Shown here: positions 40,785 through 50,342 of the stretch, piece by piece
Numbering within the stretch: the stretch's first letter is position 1
Layout: each line of letters starts with the position of its first letter
NCBI GenBank assembly: GCA_019914995.1
Contig: CM034140.1
Location: 5,890,001 to 5,954,000 of the forward strand
Origin: Acanthochlamys bracteata
Taxonomy: Eukaryota; Streptophyta; Magnoliopsida; Pandanales; Velloziaceae
Direction of reading: 5' to 3'
DNA length: 64,000 nt
Translations under genes and position numbers: made by a program
The notes under the pieces: generated by a model
Database searches by the model: none
What the model was told of the DNA's origin: nothing
What the model saw: the letters and a program-made list of their open reading frames with translations, nothing else

Positions 40785-41381
40785 ATGGAGAAGTTAAAGA
40801 TGGCTGACACTGCGGTTGTGCTTTTCCTGCTGCTCATGCCTTGGCCTGCACTTGCTGACACGCAACCGAGACCCCAGTGTACGACGCAGTTCGCGATCGC
40901 TGCTGAGGCCTGCGCAACTATCGTGGTGGAGGATTCACTCAAGCCGAGCAAGGAGACTCATATGCAGCTGCTTCTAGACGGCGATCATGACAACAACAAT
41001 GGCACGGTTGAGTACGATAACGGCAATGGCAATGAGAACGAGGATGAAAAGGAGCACAAGAGCGAGCACGGCAGGCACGGAAGTTCAAGTGGTCATAATA
41101 AGCGGAGATCATCAGGACACTCGAAAAACACAGGCAATAGGCAAGGGCATGGAGGCACCAGCCACTCACACAGCAACAGCCGCAGCCATGAATACCACCA
41201 TCCTAAGACGAACAACGTTTGCTGCAGGTGGTTGAAAGAGGTTGACAACAACTGCGTCTGCGCGATCCTTTACCGGCTGCCAGTGTTCTTGTCAAGGCCA
41301 AAGCACATGCTCAAAGTCACGGTTGGGAACACCTGCGAGATCACTTACGATTGCTCAGGACGGGCGTTGAGAGCAGGTTGA
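40785..41381 (+). CDS. Secreted 8-cysteine (LTP/2S-albumin-type) protein with His-rich insertion
   Basis: Intronless, 198 residues. The N terminus (about 1-25, hydrophobic VVLFLLLMPWPALA) is a typical signal peptide, so the protein should enter the secretory pathway. Cysteines at 32, 43, 146, 147, 157, 159, 184 and 190 form the full C-C-CC-CXC-C-C signature of the plant lipid-transfer / bifunctional inhibitor superfamily. Between C2 and C3 there are about 100 residues instead of the usual 10-20; residues 66-140 are rich in His, Asn, Gly, Ser and Glu (HSHSNSRSHEYHH near the end), low-complexity and probably disordered. Role unknown: lipid binding is inferred from the family, metal binding only from the histidines. 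No relative with this insertion was recalled with confidence. A frame on the opposite strand (40939-41169) is a shadow. Confidence 0.85.
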   Translation: MEKLKMADTAVVLFLLLMPWPALADTQPRPQCTTQFAIAAEACATIVVEDSLKPSKETHMQLLLDGDHDNNNGTVEYDNGNGNENEDEKEHKSEHGRHGSSSGHNKRRSSGHSKNTGNRQGHGGTSHSHSNSRSHEYHHPKTNNVCCRWLKEVDNNCVCAILYRLPVFLSRPKHMLKVTVGNTCEITYDCSGRALRAG

Positions 41382-41447
41382 AAGTTACAAAGTTTTTCAC
41401 CCATGCATTCATTGCAGCCATGAAAGTGATTTTGAACGTAACTAGCA

Positions 41448-41453
41448 AATAAA
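41448..41453 (+). terminator. Likely polyadenylation signal of the 8-cysteine gene
   Basis: AATAAA 67 nt after the stop codon at 41381, inside a T-rich 3' region. Plant signals are loose, so this is indicative only. Confidence 0.45.
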
Positions 41454-41779
41454 TGCCGTATACCGTGTTCTCTTAATTGTTATTATGTTGCTATGATTTA
41501 CTCTGTTGTCCATTTTCTTAATTTTGTATTTAGATTTGGTAAAGACAAAGTGAATTTTGAGTTTTTCCAGTTCTTTTTTTTATTTTGGCTAAAGCAATTT
41601 TATTATAATAATAATTATTATTGAAATTAATATTCTTTTGCTTTCTTTTGAGTGGAAGTGATGATTATTGCACAACCTTTAGTAGATGTTTGGGAATGCT
41701 TTTGAAAATAAACTTTTTTGAAACGAAGATTATTTAAAAACTTTTTGAAAAACAAGCTCTATTTTTTACCTAAAGAAAT

Positions 41780-42522
41780 TAGAGATGACAATTTGAATTG
41801 GTAGGATAATCTCGAATTGACAAGTTAATAACCGGATCTTTTCAATCATAATCCAACCTATAAATTTATACGGATCAAAATAGTCAACCCTAATCCAATC
41901 TATTTAATAATCGGGTCAAATTCGGATCGACCCATTTATAATTAAATTTTTAATTGTTATTTTATACTTTTAAACTTGAGTGAAATTATAACATCACTTG
42001 GAAAGAATGTGTATGTTGTTTTTTATAAAAAGATATGATGAGTATCCGTCAAAATGTGTATTCTTTAGTATTTTTATCGGTCTTAGAATATTTTTAATTT
42101 TTAATTTTAAAAATATGGTGACAATTGATATTTTATAATTATAAATACGTAGTAATATTTTTAATAATACTTTTGATAAACATAACTAACCAACAAAATT
42201 TTGAAATTTTTTTTTACAAAATTCAAATTCGTCATTAAAAAAATACCTATATAGTAAATACTTTAAATAATATTATAATTCTCATTTTGCACTATTTTAA
42301 TAATGCATGAAAGCAAATAATTGATTATACATAAAATATATAAATATATAATTATTATTATTAATTCTCTTTTATATCAAAATTTTTTATTATACAGTAA
42401 GAAAAGATCAGGACAGCATTGTTCTTTCAAGATATATAGCAATTCGGATGAATAGATCAATTTTAAGTCGATCCGAATCGACCATTTAATAACTGGATCA
42501 AATTTGTTTCAACCTAATTCAA

Positions 42523-42566
<44 letters not shown>

Positions 42567-42645
42567 AAAATTTTTAATCCTAATTTTAATTAGATTGATC
42601 AGTTTTGAATTAACTTTTGAATTGGATTATATATTACCATCTCTA
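41780..42645. mobile_element. hAT-like non-autonomous element (degraded target site)
   Basis: Starts TAGAGATGACAATTTGAATT and ends ATATTACCATCTCTA, inverted to each other. Flanks AAAGAAAT and AAAAAATA are only similar. The interior matches the element at 61481 in order (AATAACCGG, TCAACCCTAATCCAATCT, GAAATTATAA, CCTTA/TCTTATCGG) and carries a TA microsatellite near 42524-42563. Confidence 0.78.
42524..42563. repeat. (TA)n microsatellite
   Basis: About 40 bp of alternating TA inside the hAT-like element. Confidence 0.95.
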
Positions 42646-44970
42646 AAAAAATAATAAAAAGTAACAAAAGATTTTACTATATATGTTTTTGTACTTTTTA
42701 ATTTTTTTAAAAAATTATAAAATATTATAGTATTTATTTAGAAACGTAAAATAAAAAATTTGAACGAAAATGAGTTAAAAAATTTATCCAAACAGAATTT
42801 TAACATGCTTTCTTTTTGTTTTTCCAAACAAAATAAACGCTTTGAGTAACAATCACTATGGGCTCGTTTAGTTTTGTTAGAAATTAATTAATTATGAAAA
42901 GTGAGTTACAGAACACAAGTTACGAAAAAAGTGATTATTAAAAGAGTTTAATATTTATTTATTTATTATTTTTATAATATAAATGTTGAAAGTAAAATTT
43001 AACAATGAGCTACGAAAAGTGTAGTTTTTAGTAAGAAGTAACTATAGAAAGTGTTTGGAGCTCATTTTTCTGAGAGAAAATTTGAGTTCAAATACAAAAG
43101 AAACAAACTCTTCATGTTCCTTTCTTACGATGTTGATGAGCTTATGCTATCAATCAAACATTGTAAACTAAATGCAGAAATTTTTCATTCAAAAAAAAAA
43201 AAGCAATTTAGAGTAACTATAACATAAGTACCATCAAATTTAGCTTATGATGTCTTCATCAATATTTTACTGTTGAGCGACCTTCTTCTTCTTTAGAACT
43301 TGTTCCTAACAAGCATCATAAGAACAACGATGTCTCTGATAATTTTGGAAATATTATCCTCCCTCTTTGGGCATGAAATAAGTAGAAATTAGTCTCTCAA
43401 TATTTTAAACAGTGAGAAATTGGTGGAGCATTTCTATGAGCCATGCGCGTTGAGAATAATGGGGGAGCTCAAAATTAGTCGTAGAAAACTAGTTCGCTTT
43501 CCATTCCAACTTATTTTTATTTTTCAAAAAATTTTATACAGTATTTCAAAAAGATTTTTAAAAAATTGGATAATTGTATATCATTTATATTTTTATATAC
43601 ATAATTTATAACTTTTTAACAATCTATATTTATAAAATATTTAAAAAATTCTTTTCAAAATAATATTTAATTTTAAGCAACTTCAAACCACCCATTAATG
43701 AGAAACAACAAGAAGTTGAAGCATATAGCGAATGAGTGCCATCCCTTGATTGATTATAGTTGTAAACAATAATGATCTGTATCTAATTGAACTTTCTCTG
43801 ATGTTTTATTATGCGTATGTGCGGCATCATTATTAACTCAACTTGTAAGTATGGAAAATTACTTTTTTAAAATAGAATATTTTTTTAAAATATAATATAT
43901 TTTAATAAAGATAAATAATAAGGTTTTATTAAGTAGAATTTTTTTATAGTTTTTAAAATTTAAAAATAAATTTTATTAAATATTATAAAAAAATTATTAA
44001 AATAAAAAATAATTTTTTTGAAATGTGTCGTAAAATGCGCTCTAAAAACTTTACGAGAGAGTTGGACCTGAACCAAATGAGAAAACTAGTACAAAATTTA
44101 CAGTCATTGACCTTCAGGCAATTGAAGTTTTGTAGCAACTAATTAATAAACAGAAGCATGTTCCACATGGACGCACCAATAATATTGCAATCAATTTTTT
44201 TCTTTCTAATTCAAATTTCTAACTCTCGGAGAAATTAAAGAAGATTATATATATAATCTTAGATCCAGTAAGCATTAAGTTAGTTGCAACCAACACTTAA
44301 ATTTCTTATATATATATAACACATGGAACATGTAGGTGTATTTGTATTCACTAATACTTTGATGCTGTTCATCCTAAGTGTTCCATCTATGGAGCTATTC
44401 GCTTTTTAATTTTTTTTTTATTTTTTAATAAATTTTATAGTATTATAAAAACAATTAATTAAAAAAATATAGATTAATTATACACTTATTTAAAAAAATT
44501 CAAAGAAAATTTTTTTTTTTTTTGAAATCTCGAATAACTCTTTAGTTCCTTTCGCGGATTTGTTTTATTTTGAATTATGTACTATCTTTTTCTATCTAGA
44601 GCTTCACAGATGAGGAAAGCTGGGTTAGAAAACAAGTAAAAAAGTCGAACAATCCAAAGTCCTTCTTTAGTGGCCGTTTGATTTTACTTAAAAATTTTTT
44701 GTTTAATTTTAATTATATATTTTTAATATATATTTTATAAAAATTTAAAAAAATTTTTGTAATAAAATTTTTTATTATATATTTTTTTAAAATTAAAAAA
44801 TAAAATTTATTTTTTAAAAATAAAAATATTTTTTATTTCAAAAAATTATATTTTATAACTATTTTTTGCAATTGTTTATAAAGGAACAAAACAATCCGAC
44901 AATCTTTTTCTATCATGCCCAAAGTCTTTCATACACATTCAATACAAAATAACATTTTGCAGTTGCATCT
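42646..44970. other. Intergenic, AT-rich, no gene seen
   Basis: Mostly A/T homopolymer-rich DNA between the 8-cysteine gene and the NLR. A TTTATATAGG at 44976-44985 could be the NLR's TATA box. Confidence 0.5.
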
Positions 44971-45188
44971 CTTTGTTTATATAGGAACAATAGCATAGAT
45001 AGAGATGGCAGACATTTTTTTTTTTTGGCTTTTACTTCTGCCTTCATCTCTCTGAAGTTTTCACCAAGTTTTGATTAGCGAGAGATTTCAGAAACCAGTA
45101 CTATGGGCATGGTAATAATCAACTCAAATCACTATTGATTTCATGGGCGTTTCATTTGGCAACTGCAGCACTAGCAGCGGTACTAGGG

Positions 45189-46016
45189 ATGGCGATACCA
45201 TACTTCCGCAATCCCAAGTCCACCATAGATGCTCTAAGAAATGCGTGTGAGCATTTGAAATACATGAGGGCTGATATTGCTCAAGAAATTGAGATTCTTG
45301 AGCTCAATGGAGAAGTTTGGCCCAAAAAAGTTGATTTTTGGCTTAAAAGGGTTGACGAGATAGAAACGAAATCTGCCCAAGCAATCAACAACAGGTATTT
45401 GCAGCGAAAAACTTTTTCCTTTCGTTCTCTATGGATCCATATTGTGTCAACTAGATTGCTTGCACGAGTTAAGAGTCTCTCTCAAGAAGGAGAAAAGCTC
45501 AACATTGTGGGGAAGAAGCCATGCCCGGGAGCTATACAAGAACAATCACTTAACTACAGAAAATTTGGTTTGGAGTCCTATCTGGAGACGATTTATGACT
45601 TCCTAAGTAGCAATCAAGAAAACATTATTGGAATCGTGGGTATGGGTGGAGTCGGGAAAACTACACTTCTCAAGAAAATCAATAACGAGCTACAACCAGG
45701 TGGCTTGCTCAGTAGTTGCTGCAAATTCGATCGTGTCATATGGGTTGTGGCTTCAAAGGATTGTCAGTTAGACAACCTTCGGAGAAGAACAGCAGAGGTA
45801 TTAGGACTAAAAACTAGCAAAGATGAAGATGCGGAAGTTATAGCCAGAACTATTTACAACTACTTGATAAAGAAGAACTTTCTGCTGCTGCTAGATGATT
45901 TATGGGAACCCCAAGATCTAGAGAAGGTTGGTCTACCTGCACATCAGCTTGACAGTAAACTTAAAAGTAAAGTAATACTCACCACACGGTCTAGGGAAGT
46001 ATGTGCTAAAATATGA
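45189..46016 (+). CDS. NLR N-terminal part: CC and first half of NB-ARC, ending in premature TGA
   Basis: First in-frame ATG at 45189 (MAIPYFRNPKST). Carries P-loop, RNBS-A, kinase-2 and RNBS-B, then stops. If expressed this would be a CC-NB fragment of about 275 residues lacking ARC, MHD and LRR parts. Confidence 0.6.
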   Translation: MAIPYFRNPKSTIDALRNACEHLKYMRADIAQEIEILELNGEVWPKKVDFWLKRVDEIETKSAQAINNRYLQRKTFSFRSLWIHIVSTRLLARVKSLSQEGEKLNIVGKKPCPGAIQEQSLNYRKFGLESYLETIYDFLSSNQENIIGIVGMGGVGKTTLLKKINNELQPGGLLSSCCKFDRVIWVVASKDCQLDNLRRRTAEVLGLKTSKDEDAEVIARTIYNYLIKKNFLLLLDDLWEPQDLEKVGLPAHQLDSKLKSKVILTTRSREVCAKI

Positions 46017-46541
46017 GCCAAGAAGAATGTCAAGGTTGGAGGTTTGAACGGAAAAGATGCATGGTTATTGTTCAAAGACAATGTTCCCGAAGAGCTGATC
46101 TCAGATGAAAGACTACGATCATTTGCAGAAGCTATTGTGAGTGAATGTGATGGTTTACCCCTAGCTTTAATAACAATTGGACGTGCCATGGCTACGAAGA
46201 GAACTTTTGAGGAATGGAGCGCGACTCTTAACTTGATACAAGAATCTCGACACCATCAAATACCAGGTGAGGAGATTGATAAGGAGTTATTTAGAAAGTT
46301 GAAGATAAGCTACGATTCTCTGCACGATGATATAGAAAGACAATGCTTTTTATCTTGTGCTCTGTGGCCTGAAGATTATTGCATCAATAAACATGAACTC
46401 ATAGAGACTTGGATGGGCCTTGGGTTTTTAGATTGCAACTCAAGTAGCAATCTAGACGATGCTTATATAACAGGTTATTTCCTTATTGGAAGGCTGGAGA
46501 TTGCAGCCTTGCTAGATCATACTCTTGATGATGAAAGACAG
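46017..46541 (+). CDS. NLR middle part: rest of NB-ARC up to the intron
   Basis: Same frame as the first part, from AKKNVKVGGLNGKDAWLLF through GLPLALITIGRAM and LKISYDSLHDDIERQCFLSC to DERQ, followed by the GT donor at 46542. Confidence 0.7.
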
Positions 46542-46700
46542 GTAAAAATCGCAAAGATTAATTTTTTTAGTGCTTGCATATACATGTTCATCTCCATTGC
46601 TTAGTTCAAAATGTATGCGGCCAAAGAATTCCCTATGAGACAGAAAACTTTTCTACAATAATTGACACTTTTTATGCTATGCAACTTTCTGTCTTATCAG

Positions 46701-48050
46701 GTGAAGATGCATGATGTTATTCGAGATATGGCATTATGGATAGCTAATGAAGAGGGTCAACATACAAACAAGTGGGTTGTGAAAGCAAAAATTGAAACTG
46801 AAGAGTTAGAGGAAGATGAAGTCTTGAGATGGCAAAAGGCTCAACGTATATCCTTGACGCACAGTGGCTTACTGAAGCTGTCCAACCTTACCAACTGCCC
46901 TGAACTGTTAACTCTTATGTTGCAAGAGAATCCTTCGCTGTATGAGATTGAGGGCAAGTTGTTTCAGTCATCGGTCTCTTTAAGCTACTTGGATTTATCC
47001 CACAACAGTCTCAAAGAGCTTCCTGAGGAGATTGGTTTGCTTCAGAACCTTGTCTATCTAAATCTTACAAATTCCAAAATTTCTAGCCTGCCAAAGTCAT
47101 TGAAAAATCTGAAGAAGCTTCAGTTTTTGCTACTTAGAAGAACCTCTCATCTCAAAGAAATACCTAATGGATTAATATCAAGCCTGCCAATGCTGGTAAT
47201 GCTAGACCTGTTTGAAAGTTGGATTACATGCCACTTTCTTCCTGATAGGACAAACAAGTTGAAAACAATTCTTGAAGAGCTACAACAATTGACGAAAGGC
47301 TTACAATCTTTTGGGATATCACTGAACTCTTACAAAGTTCTCTTACAGTTATCAACCATCCCTCGGATACGAACGCGGTCACTTGAGATATCGTACTGCA
47401 ATTCAAAGGATGACATTGTTGAGATGGCAAATCTCCTTGGCAGACCGAATCTGTCCCGAAAACTCTGCGAGCTAAAAATCAAAGATTGCATTAGTCCAGA
47501 TGTTATAACTATTGAAGGAGATGGAGGATGGAGCCTTCCAGAACTAGAAACTTTGTTGTTGAGTGACCTATATAACGCCAAAGAGATCATCTGGAAGCAA
47601 GTGCGACTTGGAGAGTGCCTTCCTAAGATACGAAAACTAGACATTTACTGCTGCCACAAGTTGAAAAGTATCACCTTTGTCGCCCAACTTCCAAGACTCG
47701 AGGCTCTAACAATGTACAACTGCATGGCTATTGAACAAATTATTGAAGAAAAGAATCAACTGGCCTTTGAAAATCCATTCCCTTGTTTGAGGACATTGGT
47801 GCTAAAGTTTCTAAATAATCTGCGTTGCATGGCCGATGGTGAATATACATTCCCTTCTCTGAAGCTGCTGACCGTCTTCGTATGTCCAAAGCTGGAGAAG
47901 CTCCCCTTTGGGCTTGATATCACTAGAAACATATCTCTTAGGATTTGCATAGACGAACAAGTGTGGAGCAATGTTATAAGCCATGTTCAGAACCTGAAGC
48001 TTAAGTTTTTCCTAAACAATGCCGTTGAACTGTATGAGTTGTCCAAGTGA
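46701..48050 (+). CDS. NLR C-terminal part: MHD motif and LRR domain
   Basis: Begins VKMHDVIRDMALWIANEEG after TTATCAG. Leucine-rich repeats run from about LLKLSNLTNCPELLTLML to the end; the last third has the LPRLEALTMYNC / FPCLRTLVLKFL pattern of RPS2-like proteins. Stop TGA at 48048-48050. Confidence 0.8.
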   Translation: MKMHDVIRDMALWIANEEGQHTNKWVVKAKIETEELEEDEVLRWQKAQRISLTHSGLLKLSNLTNCPELLTLMLQENPSLYEIEGKLFQSSVSLSYLDLSHNSLKELPEEIGLLQNLVYLNLTNSKISSLPKSLKNLKKLQFLLLRRTSHLKEIPNGLISSLPMLVMLDLFESWITCHFLPDRTNKLKTILEELQQLTKGLQSFGISLNSYKVLLQLSTIPRIRTRSLEISYCNSKDDIVEMANLLGRPNLSRKLCELKIKDCISPDVITIEGDGGWSLPELETLLLSDLYNAKEIIWKQVRLGECLPKIRKLDIYCCHKLKSITFVAQLPRLEALTMYNCMAIEQIIEEKNQLAFENPFPCLRTLVLKFLNNLRCMADGEYTFPSLKLLTVFVCPKLEKLPFGLDITRNISLRICIDEQVWSNVISHVQNLKLKFFLNNAVELYELSK

Positions 48051-50071
48051 AGAAGAACAAAAAACAGCTAGAAGAAGTTGCAGCATATCAAATTGATCGA
48101 GTACTCTGCTACTAATTTGGTTATTTTCTGTTTTCGTAGTTTTCATCATTGTCACTGTTTCTGTGAGAGTCTGTATGTATTAAACATTTCATGAAGTTCT
48201 ATTATGGCGAACAAAATTCATTCAGTATAACAATTTTATGAAAGGGAGTGTTTTACTTTATCCGTAATTCAAATTCTTCCGCCAAAATATGAGTTTCTGA
48301 TACGTTTTTATCTTTCACAAAGTTACTCCTACAAACTCAGTTGCTAGTAACTCGCTTTCTTAAAACTCACTACAGCATCACTTTGTGATAAGGAAACAAA
48401 CCTCAAGTCATTTTCGAAAATTGCATAACAAAGATCAGAACTTGGAACAGTTAATCACCCAGTGACAATATAAGTTAACAGATATGATTAGTACATTTAA
48501 TAACCGAATTAAAATCTCTCAATCCAAACCAGACCAACATTTATATATGTCAAAATTATTAACCCCAACTAAATTACTTAATTATAATCTGATCAAACTC
48601 GGATTACCTATTTAATAATCAATATTATTTAAATGCAATCATGAAAATCAACTTGTAATAATAATAAGTAGAAATTATTAGGTAATATATCCAAGATAAA
48701 ATTTTTTTTAACAAATCTATAAATTAAGTAAAAATTAATCATTATATGATAAAATACGCAAAAAATATATATAAACTAAACTGTATACAAATAATTATAT
48801 GAATTAAAAGATTAATTTTGGGTCAACCAAACTGTACTGAATCTATTTAATTTATTAGGTCGATTTGGATTGATTAGAAATTGAACTGAATTTGTATAGG
48901 ATCAAATTTGAATTCGATTTAAATAGATCAATTCGAATTAGATTTGTGAGTCCGGTCATATATTACTATCCTTACTAACTAGGTCATCTAATAGGATTAA
49001 AATGGGTTTTTCTCAAAGCTAAAGGTTCGATCTGATTCAATATTGGGGGCCATCAAGCTCAAAACATAGGTCAAGTGGTTTAGGATTTAGTTGGCATAGC
49101 TTATGGTGTCTTATTTTATCTCCTTTTTAGTTTTTCATTTTTCAAGAAGTCTTATATAGTATTATAATATTCAAAATGTACTTGAAAATTATATATATAT
49201 ATATATTAAGCCGGAAAAAGCAAACTTGTTTTAAAATATTTATAAAATGTTTTTTTATCAAAAGCTCTTTTTATAACCAATCCAAAATGACCCCTAAGTT
49301 GACCCAAATTTTAGTATTCATTTTATGAAAACTATGATGGAGCCCTAAATTGGAGATACCACTTCATATTAATAATGTTAGTAATCTAAAACTTACTCTT
49401 AAATTTTCAAAATTTGGAAATTTTGTGGGGGAGAACTTTTGTTCTGTATTCATCAACAAGTAACAACTAAAAGATGAATTTCCTATCCGACCAAAACTCT
49501 TGGCGGCCGAAACAGGCAAAAATTTTGTTTCTTAGGCCAGGCATTTGGCAATGTTATTGGGCTAAGGTTGAGTTGGGCTATTGTTTGTATTCACTTATGG
49601 GTCGGCTTTGGATGGGCCGAAAAGGGACTGAACTTTTAGCCCTTTTACAATCCTTAAATTTGGATGGGCTTTAGTCACATTTTTTTTACAATTTAATTCA
49701 CTTAATTCTACCGTTCCTAATCTATATTTTGTCTTCTTGTGTTTTCCATCCATACAGAAATTTCAGTCACGGACTTCCATATGCAACAACCTTTCTTGTA
49801 ACGGAAAGGGTGTGTTTTAATTATATAAAATTAATTTTCACAAAAACGAGTTTCGTCAATTACAGTTTGTTAAAAAATAAAATTTGAAATAATTAAAATA
49901 AATAAATTAAATTTTGAAATTAAATTTTGATGAAAGTAAAATTTGATGTGAAGAAAAATAAAATTTAAAATAATAACAAAATATATAAAATGGTGGAACT
50001 TAAAATTTAATAAAATAAAATAAAATTTCTTACAATTAAAGTATGTCCTAACCGGACTACGTGAACACTAA
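48051..50071. other. Downstream of the NLR, no gene seen
   Basis: AT-rich. Contains a degraded copy of the hAT-like family (about 48458-48975) and A/T-rich inverted-repeat-like debris near 49810-50050. Confidence 0.5.
48458..48975. mobile_element. Degraded hAT-like element copy
   Basis: Keeps TTTAATAACCGAATTAAA, TCATATATTACTATCCTTA at its right end and other phrases of the family, but the left end (CAGTGACAATATAAG) is poor and no target duplication is visible. Borders approximate. Confidence 0.5.
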
Positions 50072-50342
50072 GGCGCTGTTTGGTTCTTCGTTTCAAAAGC
50101 TGTTTATTAATTTTTTTTAATTTTTTTCTATTTTACGTTTTTTAATACATATTTTATAAGTATATAAAAAATTTATTTAAAAATTTAGAAAGTGTAGAAA
50201 AATTCTACGAAGTAAGATCTTTTTATTGCATATTTTTATTATTTTTTTTGAAGTAAAAAAAATATAGCTCATTTTCTAAAAAATACAAAAATATCTTTTA
50301 TTTTACAAAAGCTCTATTTCATAAGCAATCCCAAACGCCCCC
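50072..50342. mobile_element. PIF/Harbinger-like MITE
   Basis: Left end GGCGCTGTTTGGTTC after TAA (50069-50071); right end CAATCCCAAACGCCCCC before TAA (50343-50345). Ends are imperfect inverted copies. 271 bp with AT-rich interior. Confidence 0.65.

Larger units (their letters stand above)
45135..48050 (+). pseudogene. RPS2-like CC-NB-ARC-LRR gene with an in-frame stop
   Basis: Encodes a coiled-coil NLR immune receptor of the RPS2 type, which would act inside the cell to detect pathogen effectors. In order: CC region with hydrophobic start; P-loop GMGGVGKTT (near 45639); RNBS-A VIWVVASKDC; kinase-2 LLLLDDLW; RNBS-B SKVILTTRSRE; GLPLALITIGRAM; MHD motif VKMHDVIRDMALWIA; leucine-rich repeats such as LSYLDLSHNSLKELPEEIGL; end ELSK and TGA. 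One in-frame TGA (46014-46016) falls after RNBS-B; the same frame then continues to KDAWLLF, so this is a nonsense change, not a frameshift. GT-AG intron 46542-46700 (159 nt, in-frame stop) precedes VKMHDV. No in-frame ATG lies between the upstream stop (45072) and 45189, though two out-of-frame ATGs (45103, 45143) do. About 900 codons; probably a pseudogene, or a truncated 293-residue CC-NB product. Confidence 0.85.

Noticed and set aside
40939..41235. Frames overlapping the 8-cysteine gene on the other strand and in another plus frame
   Set aside because: Produced by the low-complexity His/Asn-rich coding sequence; no signal peptide or domain.
45990..46030. A micro-intron that would splice out the NLR premature stop
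   Set aside because: The only GT...AG pair close by spans about 24 nt, too short for plant splicing, and would remove conserved residues.
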